From assembly GCA_020719895.1 (NCBI GenBank), contig DYPM01000076.1, positions 1 to 9,065 of the forward strand: a stretch of DNA of 9,065 nucleotides, in the 5' to 3' direction. Source of the DNA: Sulfurovum sp. (GTDB taxonomy: Bacteria > Campylobacterota > Campylobacteria > Campylobacterales > Sulfurovaceae). A program made the translations under genes and the position numbers. Under the pieces are notes generated by a model, which did not search any database, was not told where the DNA came from, and saw only the letters and a program-made list of their open reading frames with translations. Each line of letters starts with the position of its first letter. The first letter of the stretch is position 1. Positions 1 through 5,169 of this stretch are shown here, piece by piece.

Positions 1-97
1 GTTCAATTTTATAAGAGTGACCAGTCGCACGAGTCGTCGGTACGAAGACTTGATTTTGAGCTTTGCTTAAAATTTGAGAATTAATCAAATAGTTCAA
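1..97 (-). CDS. Possible 5' part of an unknown gene running off the left edge
   Basis: A minus-strand frame is open from a TTG at 97 to the window edge, about 32 codons. Its translation has a protein-like composition and includes the stretch NQVFVPTTRATGHSYKIE. A TAA stop lies directly upstream of the TTG, so no earlier start exists in this frame, and no ATG is present within it. A TATAAG box lies upstream at 134..129, but the nearest purine-rich site (AGAAG, 116..112) is 14 nt from the TTG, which is too far for a good ribosome-binding site. The competing plus frame (starting at base 1) is also open, to a TAA at 82-84, so the call is weak. I do not recognise the protein. It could be a gene start, a gene remnant or chance. 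Confidence 0.2.
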   Translation of the reverse strand, partial: MNYLINSQILSKAQNQVFVPTTRATGHSYKIE

Positions 98-159
98 TTA
101 GAAACATTCAACTTCTAAAACAAAAAGTCTTATACGTACGGCTTTATTTAGAGGGATTT

Positions 160-240
160 ATGGCAGTAAAAAGAAGAAAGATTAAAGTTATGATAAAAAG
201 TAAAAATGAATATTTGAGAGAGAAAAGGAGTTTTAAATAG
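160..240 (+). CDS. Possible 26-residue highly basic peptide
   Basis: An ATG at 160 is preceded by GAGGG (151-155) at a 4-nt spacing and opens a 26-codon frame ending in TAG at 238-240. The peptide begins MAVKRRKIKVMIKSK and about half its residues are Lys or Arg. It is too short for family assignment and is not a ribosomal protein I recognise. Its stop codon lies inside the 237-265 hairpin, so if the frame is transcribed the same hairpin could end its message. An AT-rich, purine-rich stretch will often encode a Lys-rich peptide by chance, so the evidence rests on the ribosome-binding site and the terminator position only. Confidence 0.2.
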   Translation: MAVKRRKIKVMIKSKNEYLREKRSFK

Positions 241-265
241 CAAGAGAGAAACCCTCTCTTGCTAT
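237..265 (-). terminator. 12-bp perfect hairpin downstream of the lipoprotein gene
   Basis: The arms at 237-248 (ATAGCAAGAGAG) and 254-265 (CTCTCTTGCTAT) pair perfectly around a 5-nt loop. The hairpin lies 10 nt beyond the lipoprotein stop codon. On the minus strand the stem is followed by TTAAAAC and, a little further on, TTTT, so the U-tract is poor, but position and stem strength fit a transcription end. On the plus strand no U-tract follows. Confidence 0.6.
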
Positions 266-275
266 GAATGATAGA

Positions 276-1187
276 TTAGTTGGCAGATGAAGCGTATCCG
301 TCAGAACCACCAGCATAAGAAGCAACATCAGCAACACCACTTCCAAGGCTCTCTACGGTATAATATGCACCATCAGCAACACCATCTACTGCATAAGCAA
401 CGCCATCAGCAACACCGCCAACACCATAAGCTACGCCATCAACTGCCAATTCACCAGCACCTACTACGCCTTCTCCAACATATACAACACCGTCTCCGAT
501 TGCGCCTACGCCTTTAGAAGTGACATACTCAACCGCGTTACCTGTATACTCAGCACCTGTTGCTACAACATCTACAGTCGTACCAACAGTTTCTGCTGTA
601 GCATTACCAGTTACATCGATAACATCTGAAGTAGCAGAAGCAACAGAACCAACACCGTCAAGTGTATTTTCGCCAATAAAAGCACCTAAATCAACTGCTC
701 TGCCTGCTGTATAGCCTGCTACCTCAACACCTGTATCAACAACACCAAGTGCAGCTTCAGCACCAAATACTGCTACGCTTCCTGCAGTACCTGCTGTAAA
801 TGTTGCAACATCAATACCGCCACTTGCAGTTCTTCTTACTGCTTCACCTGCGATCAATGCAGTTTCGCCAGCAGCATTTGCGGTGTAGAGAGTAATATCT
901 TTTGCGTTTCTTGCTACGAAGTTTGTAGCAAGAAATGTTTTGCCTCCTGTGTAAGCTACTGCACCAAGTGCTGTGCTACCTGTAAATGTAGCAAGTTGAA
1001 CTGCTTTTTCACCAACAAAATAACCTGTGTTAAGTGCTGTTTTTCCTGTGTATTTGACCAAATCAAAACCATTTCCAACAACTGAACCTGCAAGTTGGAT
1101 TGGTGCTTTAACAATGCTTGAACCTGTACAACCAGAAAATACAAATATACCAGCTACTGCTGTACTCATAAGAATAACTTTTTTCAT
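276..1187 (-). CDS. Lipoprotein of unknown function built from 11-residue repeats
   Basis: The 303-residue product starts with a lipoprotein signal peptide: MKK, a hydrophobic core, then the lipobox FSGC with the acylated Cys at residue 20, so it should be membrane anchored after export. The ATG has AGGAG 7 nt upstream (1199..1195). From residue 25 to the end the chain divides into 11-residue units, roughly [TV]-[GA]-x-x-[AV]-x-x-[VTL]-x-x-[YF]. Aromatics fall at 46, 57, 68, 79, 90 and 101, and again in register at 141, 159, 170, 214, 236 and 291. Two 7-residue units (124-130 and 153-159) interrupt the series but keep its register. Composition is Gly/Ala/Val/Thr rich and net acidic. No enzymatic motif is visible. 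Such hendecads usually form amphipathic helices or right-handed coiled coils; the high Gly and Val content means a beta fold is not excluded. The gene stands alone, with its own promoter and terminator. I do not recognise the family; lipoprotein status is firm, function unknown. Confidence 0.85.
   Translation of the reverse strand: MKKVILMSTAVAGIFVFSGCTGSSIVKAPIQLAGSVVGNGFDLVKYTGKTALNTGYFVGEKAVQLATFTGSTALGAVAYTGGKTFLATNFVARNAKDITLYTANAAGETALIAGEAVRRTASGGIDVATFTAGTAGSVAVFGAEAALGVVDTGVEVAGYTAGRAVDLGAFIGENTLDGVGSVASATSDVIDVTGNATAETVGTTVDVVATGAEYTGNAVEYVTSKGVGAIGDGVVYVGEGVVGAGELAVDGVAYGVGGVADGVAYAVDGVADGAYYTVESLGSGVADVASYAGGSDGYASSAN
348..446 (-). repeat. Three 33-bp tandem repeat units inside the lipoprotein gene
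   Basis: Units 348-380, 381-413 and 414-446 encode residues 248-280, the units AVDGVAYGVGG, VADGVAYAVDG and VADGAYYTVES. By hand alignment, neighbouring units match at about 23-24 of 33 bases, higher than the diverged units nearer the N-terminus. This suggests the array grew most recently at its 3' end. Confidence 0.7.
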
Positions 1188-1209
1188 TTCATGACTCCTG
1201 TAAAAATTT

Positions 1210-1238
1210 AATATAGTTTCGCTTCTAAACCGTGTCTT
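1210..1238 (-). promoter_or_regulatory. Likely sigma70 promoter of the lipoprotein gene
   Basis: On the minus strand, AAGACA (1238..1233, four of six matches to TTGACA) is followed after 17 bp by TATATT (1215..1210). Transcription would start near 1203, giving a leader of about 16 nt that just contains the AGGAG ribosome-binding site. A small ACCGT/ACGGT inverted repeat (1229-1233, 1244-1248) overlaps the -35 side and could be an operator or the end of the hemD message. No convincing U-tract hairpin for hemD is seen in 1188-1296. Confidence 0.45.
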
Positions 1239-1296
1239 TTAAAACGGTAGAATGGTATCACAAAAATCTTAGAGCAATATGAAAAATAGGAATTCA

Positions 1297-1947
1297 TTAT
1301 ACTTCAAATGGTAACATTTTTGTTTCCATTATACATGAATCTATGGTTGGCTTGAGGGATATTGAGTATCGTATATTTAGAGGAAATGCTTTGGCGGTGC
1401 TTTTGCCTATCGCTACTGCTTTATAACTCTCTTCCCAAAAAAAGTTTTTCCAAAAACATTTTACTGTCGATGGTGAAGTGAAAATAATATAAGACTCTTT
1501 AGCGGGAGCTTTGCTTTTAGCATAATTAATACACGAAGTGTGATAGAGTATCTGCTCTTTGATTGTGATATCACTAATTTCGAGTGCTGATTTTATGTCA
1601 TGTTGCACTTCTTGAGGTCTTAGATAGAGGATTTTTTGTGTTTTGAAAAGATCAGAAATTTCATCAGCGAGATTGATACCGTAGCTTTCGGAGGCGACAT
1701 AAGCCACCGTGCCACCATATTTTTGAATTTCGTTTTTGGTCGCTTCGCCAATCGCAATAGTCGGTATGGTTTTCCATTTTTTGTTGATACTTTCAGCACT
1801 TCTAACTGCTTGCTTAGAGGTAAAAAGCAACAAATCAATATCCTCACACTCAAACGTATTTGTCGTGAGTTCAAACTGCAACATTGGTAAATGAACTGTT
1901 CCTTCGTATGGTGTTGGTGAAAGAAGATAAACAGAAGGTGTTTGCAT
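1297..1947 (-). CDS. hemD: Uroporphyrinogen-III synthase
   Basis: This cytoplasmic enzyme closes linear hydroxymethylbilane into uroporphyrinogen III with inversion of ring D, the branch-point step to haem, sirohaem and cobalamin. The product is 216 residues, normal for the family, whose sequences are poorly conserved. Recognisable blocks are the N-terminal SVYLLSPTPYEG start with LPMLQFEL near 20-27, FTSKQAV at 42-48, FTSPSTV at 156-162 and AIGKSTA at 179-185, the last two being the usual C-lobe substrate-binding signature. I chose the ATG at 1947; a TTG directly before it (1950) is possible. No strong ribosome-binding site is present. The upstream cation exporter stops only 9 nt before, so translational coupling is likely and the two genes probably share one message. 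It is not clustered with other hem genes in this window. Confidence 0.87.
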   Translation of the reverse strand: MQTPSVYLLSPTPYEGTVHLPMLQFELTTNTFECEDIDLLLFTSKQAVRSAESINKKWKTIPTIAIGEATKNEIQKYGGTVAYVASESYGINLADEISDLFKTQKILYLRPQEVQHDIKSALEISDITIKEQILYHTSCINYAKSKAPAKESYIIFTSPSTVKCFWKNFFWEESYKAVAIGKSTAKAFPLNIRYSISLKPTIDSCIMETKMLPFEV

Positions 1948-1956
1948 CAATAGTGT

Positions 1957-2874
1957 TCACTTTTCTACTAAAGATTTACCATAAACTGTCACTTTGTTCA
2001 TCTCTTCATCATCGTAAGGATCAAAATGTGGTGTGATAACCCATCTTTTTTTGGATTCAAGTGCCATAATTTTCTCCTCGATCTCATCTGCGATACGGTG
2101 TGCTTCAAGAAGTAGCATGCTTGGACGCAATACGAGATGAAACTCTACAAAGTTAGTAGTTCCATCGGTTCGTGTACGAAGCCAATGGTGGCTTGTCACT
2201 TGTGGTTGAGAATCGATGATAGCACCAATTGCCGTAACAATATCAGCATTGAGAGATTTATCAAGCAATATCTCTACGCCTTCGACTATGATTTGATACG
2301 CCGAATAGATGATATATATACCAATCGCAAAACCCATCACGCTGTCTATGATGTTCCATTGCGTCGCCCAAACCACTAAAAGCGTCACTAAAACCACTGC
2401 ATTGCTCCATAAGTCTGTTTGATAGTGCAACGCATCTGCTTTGATGACGATATTGTCAGTCTCTTTTGCAACAGCAAGAAGATAACGCACCAAAAAAAAA
2501 GTCATAAAAAACGAAAAAAACATTGCAATCAAAGCAGGTTTCAAAAGCAAAATTGGTGTATTGTCGGTAAGTTTTTCTATCGCTTCGGAGAGAATATAGA
2601 TACCAGAAATAGTAATAACTGTTCCTTCTATGACCGCTGCAATTGCTTGCACTTTTCCTTTGCCATAGTGATACTCTTCATTTGGATGTTCTTCTGATGT
2701 TTTGATGGCAAAAAAATTAAAGATAGAGACGATACTGTCCAAAAAAGAATCAATAGCCGATGCCAATACTGTCACAGAACCACTCATAAATCCAATAGTA
2801 AGTTTGAGTACGACAAGCAAAATAGCTACCGAACTTGAAACAATGGTTGCTCTTTTTTGTGGAGAGATTTGCAT
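1957..2874 (-). CDS. Cation diffusion facilitator (FieF/YiiP-like divalent metal exporter)
   Basis: This inner-membrane antiporter exports Zn2+, Fe2+ or related divalent ions in exchange for protons, acting as a dimer. The 305-residue product has the family layout: six membrane helices in about residues 10-205, then a cytoplasmic ferredoxin-like domain. The transport site is of the DD-HD type: Asp42 and Asp46 in helix 2 (AIDSFLD) and His150 and Asp154 in helix 5 (HYQTD). The C-terminal domain keeps His230, His246, His259 and His283, at positions matching the YiiP cytoplasmic zinc sites, and the LRTRTDGTTNF block typical of FieF. The exact metal cannot be read from this. The ATG at 2874 lies 6 nt from AGGAA (2885..2881) and is preferred to the adjacent GTG at 2877. 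hemD follows after 9 nt. Upstream is a palindrome-rich non-coding stretch that may form its leader. Confidence 0.9.
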   Translation of the reverse strand: MQISPQKRATIVSSSVAILLVVLKLTIGFMSGSVTVLASAIDSFLDSIVSIFNFFAIKTSEEHPNEEYHYGKGKVQAIAAVIEGTVITISGIYILSEAIEKLTDNTPILLLKPALIAMFFSFFMTFFLVRYLLAVAKETDNIVIKADALHYQTDLWSNAVVLVTLLVVWATQWNIIDSVMGFAIGIYIIYSAYQIIVEGVEILLDKSLNADIVTAIGAIIDSQPQVTSHHWLRTRTDGTTNFVEFHLVLRPSMLLLEAHRIADEIEEKIMALESKKRWVITPHFDPYDDEEMNKVTVYGKSLVEK

Positions 2875-2904
2875 CACTATTTCCTTTTTTATTTGATGGA
2901 GGCA

Positions 2905-3038
2905 CTTTTAACGAACAAGTTCGTTAAAAGATGGTAGGGACATTTATGTCCCTGCAACCCCCTAAAGCTACGAAAAACAAGTTTTTCGAGAGTTTAAATC
3001 CAATTTAAAATTCCCCTCTTGAGGGGTGTCCAAAGGAC
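2905..3038. repeat. Cluster of perfect palindromes upstream of the cation exporter
   Basis: Six inverted repeats follow one another: 2905-2916/2919-2930 (CTTTTAACGAAC, 12 bp, 2-nt loop), 2936-2943/2946-2953 (AGGGACAT, 8 bp), 2971-2978/2981-2988 (CGAAAAAC, 8 bp), 2993-2999/3003-3009 (TTTAAAT, 7 bp), 3013-3018/3021-3026 (CCCCTC, 6 bp) and 3028-3031/3035-3038 (GTCC, 4 bp). Loops are only 2-3 nt. The first and third share the pattern CGAA..ACAAGT..TTCG. No reading frame of note covers the region. The arrangement resembles small dispersed palindromic intergenic elements rather than a known riboswitch. Confidence 0.75.
2969..2998 (+). repeat. 30-bp direct repeat, copy 1
   Basis: This 30-bp word (TACGAAAAACAAG...GAGAGTTTAAA) is identical to 3058-3087. 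It contains the CGAAAAAC/GTTTTTCG palindrome, so each copy can form the same small hairpin. Confidence 0.9.
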
Positions 3039-3057
3039 GAGGTGGATACTCTTGGGT

Positions 3058-3087
3058 TACGAAAAACAAGTTTTTCGAGAGTTTAAA
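3058..3087 (+). repeat. 30-bp direct repeat, copy 2
   Basis: It is identical to 2969-2998, with starts 89 bp apart. The two copies bracket the CCCCTC and GTCC hairpins (3013-3038), so the whole block 2969-3087 could be one composite element with flanking repeats. Confidence 0.9.
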
Positions 3088-3141
3088 GTGTGTACGAGGT
3101 TAATTTTTAAGTTTAAGATATGAAATGACAAAAATAGTAAG

Positions 3142-3150
3142 ATTTTAGCA
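3142..3150 (-). promoter_or_regulatory. Possible extended -10 for the cation exporter
   Basis: On the minus strand TGCTAAAAT (3150..3142) fits an extended -10 box (TGn then a TATAAT-like hexamer). It lies just past the htpG terminator. A message from here would carry a leader of roughly 260 nt through the whole palindrome cluster. No better match was seen closer to the gene, but AT-rich DNA gives such matches by chance. Confidence 0.25.
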
Positions 3151-3170
3151 AGGTGTTATAAAAGTAGAGA

Positions 3171-3210
3171 TAGAAAAAACATCAACACATCAAAAAACGT
3201 GTTGATGTTT
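3171..3210 (-). terminator. Rho-independent terminator of htpG
   Basis: A perfect 12-bp stem (3177-3188 AAACATCAACAC with 3199-3210 GTGTTGATGTTT) encloses a 10-nt loop. Read on the minus strand, its 3' arm runs straight into T residues, giving GATGTTTTTTCTATC. It starts 35 nt after the htpG stop. This is the best terminator in the window and separates htpG from the exporter/hemD unit. Confidence 0.85.
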
Positions 3211-3245
3211 GAAAACAAAAGAGACTCAAGAGAACATTTTGTGTT

Positions 3246-5108
3246 TTAGAACGCTCGAGTTGCCAAAGTTGAAATTCGAGAAGCAAATGCTCCTTTGTCT
3301 TTAGGCTCTAATCCTTCGGCGAGTTTTGCATTGTCAAGCAATACCCACGCAATATCTGCAAAAAGAGACTCGTCTTCTAATCTATCCATTTTTTTGATCA
3401 CCTCGTGGTCAGGATTTATTTCAAGTATTAAAGGAATTTCTGGCATTGCTTGTCCCATTTGCACAAAAAAATGTGCCATGCCTGCCATTGGATCAGAAGT
3501 GTCTTTGAGAACACATGATGGAGAAGTGGTAAGACGTGTAGAGATTTTTACCTCTTTGATCTCTTCGCCAAGGACTGCTTTGATTTTGTCGGTGAGAGAT
3601 TTGAACTCTTTATTTATCTCTTCTTTCTCTTCATCGGTTTTTGAGTCTGGAGCATCAATCGTAGTGATATCTTTGAGCGTCCACTCTTTGTACTCTCCAA
3701 TCATTGGTGTGACAATCTCATCTACCTCTTTATCGTCCATAATCAGCACTTCGATTTCTGCTTTTTTGTACGCTTCGATCAATGGAGAGTTGCGGAGTAC
3801 TTTTTCGCTTTCACCTACTATGTAATAGATCTCTTTTTTGTCACTGTTGCCACGACTGATATATGATTCAAGAGAAACTAAGCCTTCTTCTTTGGAGCTT
3901 TTGTATTTGACGATGTCAAGTAACAACTCTTTATTGGTGTGGTCGGTAAAAATTCCCTCTTTGATGACACGGTTGTACTCTTTGGTAAAGGTTTCTGCTT
4001 CTTCTGCATCAAGTTTTTTGATTGTTTGAAGGATTTTTTTGACGGAGTTTTGTTTGATATTTGCCAAAATTCTGTTTTCTTGAAGAATCTCACGTGAGAC
4101 GTTTAGTGGCAAATCCTCTGAATCAATAATGCCTCTTACGAATCTCAAATAAGGAGGCAACAAATCCTTTTCGCTATCGGTGATAAAAACACGTTTTACA
4201 TAGAGTTTAACTCCAGATTGATAGTCGGCTCGATACATATCCATCGGTGCTTTTTTGGGAATATAAAAGAGTGTCGTAAACTCATTAGAGCCTTCTACTT
4301 TATTGTGAAGATAGGTTAATGGTTCTGCATCGCCGTGATTGATGGTTTTATAGAACTCTACATAATCCTCTTTTTTGAGGTCTGATTTTGAAAGTGTCCA
4401 AAGAGCAGTTGCCGCATTGGCTTGTTCTGATTTTTGTACAGTTTTGGTGACTTTATCGTCTCCTTCGCCCTCTGTCTCTTCTGTAGTGTAGTTGAGCATA
4501 ATTGGATAAGCGATGTGATTGGAGTATTTTTTGATAACCTCTTGAGTACGCCATTTGTCAAGATACTCTTTCTCTTCTTCTTTGAATTTAACGTAAATGA
4601 TTGCTCCGTGAGACTCCTTAGTCACAGCTTTGGTTTCAAACTCTCCAGTGCCATCAGTGCTAAACATATAGGCTTGCTCTTCGCCTGCTTTTTTGGTGAT
4701 CACATCGACACGATCTGCAACCATAAAGACTGAATAGAATCCGACTCCAAACTGTCCAATGAGATTGCTATCTTTTTTGGCATCGCCTGTGAGGTTTTCC
4801 ATAAAGGCTTTGGTGCCTGACTTTGCGATTGTACCAAGGTGTGCGATAAGCTCCTCTTCGTTCATTCCGATACCGTTATCTGAAATAGTCATTGAGTTGT
4901 CTTCTTTGTCGAGTTTGACACTAATCTCGCCTTTCCAATCAATCTCTTTGAGCCTTTCATCTGTCAATCGAATATAGTTAAATTTATCAATCGCATCACT
5001 TGCGTTAGAGATAAGCTCTCGTAAAAAAATCTCTTTGTTGGAGTACAAAGAGTGCGCCATCAACTGAAGTAGTTGACCGATCTCTGTTTGAAATTGATGT
5101 TTTGCCAT
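3246..5108 (-). CDS. htpG: Chaperone protein HtpG (bacterial Hsp90)
   Basis: HtpG is a cytosolic dimeric ATP-driven chaperone that remodels late folding intermediates and works with DnaK. The product is 620 residues, full length for the bacterial family. The GHKL ATPase site is intact: Glu31 and Asn35 (ELISNASDA, 31-39), DNGIGM at 77-82, the lid region with GTIAKSGT at 92-99, and GQFGVGFYS at 118-126. The middle domain carries the catalytic Arg339 in NVSRE (336-340). A short acidic linker (about 208-220) lies between N and middle domains, as is usual in bacteria. The C-terminal dimerisation domain runs to the end without a eukaryotic MEEVD tail. The ATG at 5108 has AAGGAG 9 nt upstream (5123..5118). 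The YajR-like gene ends 61 bp upstream, and a -10 box with an overlapping dyad sits in that gap, so htpG probably has its own regulated start. Nothing appears truncated. Confidence 0.98.
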   Translation of the reverse strand: MAKHQFQTEIGQLLQLMAHSLYSNKEIFLRELISNASDAIDKFNYIRLTDERLKEIDWKGEISVKLDKEDNSMTISDNGIGMNEEELIAHLGTIAKSGTKAFMENLTGDAKKDSNLIGQFGVGFYSVFMVADRVDVITKKAGEEQAYMFSTDGTGEFETKAVTKESHGAIIYVKFKEEEKEYLDKWRTQEVIKKYSNHIAYPIMLNYTTEETEGEGDDKVTKTVQKSEQANAATALWTLSKSDLKKEDYVEFYKTINHGDAEPLTYLHNKVEGSNEFTTLFYIPKKAPMDMYRADYQSGVKLYVKRVFITDSEKDLLPPYLRFVRGIIDSEDLPLNVSREILQENRILANIKQNSVKKILQTIKKLDAEEAETFTKEYNRVIKEGIFTDHTNKELLLDIVKYKSSKEEGLVSLESYISRGNSDKKEIYYIVGESEKVLRNSPLIEAYKKAEIEVLIMDDKEVDEIVTPMIGEYKEWTLKDITTIDAPDSKTDEEKEEINKEFKSLTDKIKAVLGEEIKEVKISTRLTTSPSCVLKDTSDPMAGMAHFFVQMGQAMPEIPLILEINPDHEVIKKMDRLEDESLFADIAWVLLDNAKLAEGLEPKDKGAFASRISTLATRAF

Positions 5109-5141
5109 AGGCTATTTCTCCTTTGTTGAATTTGAGCGAAA

Positions 5142-5147
5142 ATTATA
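5142..5147 (-). promoter_or_regulatory. htpG: -10 box of htpG
   Basis: A perfect TATAAT on the minus strand (5147..5142) would start transcription near 5135, giving a leader of about 27 nt with the AAGGAG site. No good TTGACA-like -35 is present, which is common in Campylobacterota. Confidence 0.6.
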
Positions 5148-5150
5148 ATC

Positions 5151-5168
5151 GAATTATCTAAATAATTC
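5151..5168. promoter_or_regulatory. 7-bp perfect dyad on the htpG promoter
   Basis: GAATTAT (5151-5157) and ATAATTC (5162-5168) form a perfect inverted repeat with a 4-bp centre (CTAA). It begins 4 bp upstream of the htpG -10 box and covers the spacer and -35 position, where a regulator would block or recruit polymerase. It matches neither CIRCE (HrcA) nor HAIR (HspR). It starts directly after the YajR-like gene's stop, so a weak AT-rich terminator is the alternative. Confidence 0.4.
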
Positions 5169-5169
5169 T

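Noticed and set aside
1..23. GTTCAATT...CCA at the left edge resembles the T-loop and 3' end of a tRNA
   Set aside because: The spacing from T-loop to CCA is one base short, C61 is missing, and CCA is followed directly by unrelated sequence; the 5' half would be outside the window and cannot be tested.
287..517. Plus-strand 76-codon frame extremely rich in His and Gln
   Set aside because: It is the exact antisense of the 33-bp repeat region of the lipoprotein gene; GCATCAGCAACACC-type repeats read as His/Gln/Arg. It has no ribosome-binding site and the opposite strand has a clear lipobox and start.
1636..1890. An 84-codon plus-strand frame within hemD
   Set aside because: It is a reverse-strand shadow of conserved hemD coding sequence, with no start context.
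2905..3087. CRISPR array
   Set aside because: Only one pair of identical repeats exists, without regular spacers; the rest are unrelated palindromes.
2875..3150. Metal riboswitch (NiCo or manganese type) in the exporter leader
   Set aside because: The stems are simple perfect palindromes with 2-3 nt loops and repeat each other; I could not find the conserved junction sequences of those riboswitches on either strand.
3295..3825. A 176-codon antisense frame inside htpG
   Set aside because: Its Ser/Ile/Leu-rich translation is what acidic htpG codons give in reverse. htpG is intact and conserved throughout this stretch.
5151..5168. CIRCE or HAIR heat-shock operator at htpG
   Set aside because: The dyad shares neither the TTAGCACTC/GAGTGCTAA arms of CIRCE nor the CTTGAGT/ACTCAAG arms of HAIR, and its centre is only 4 bp.
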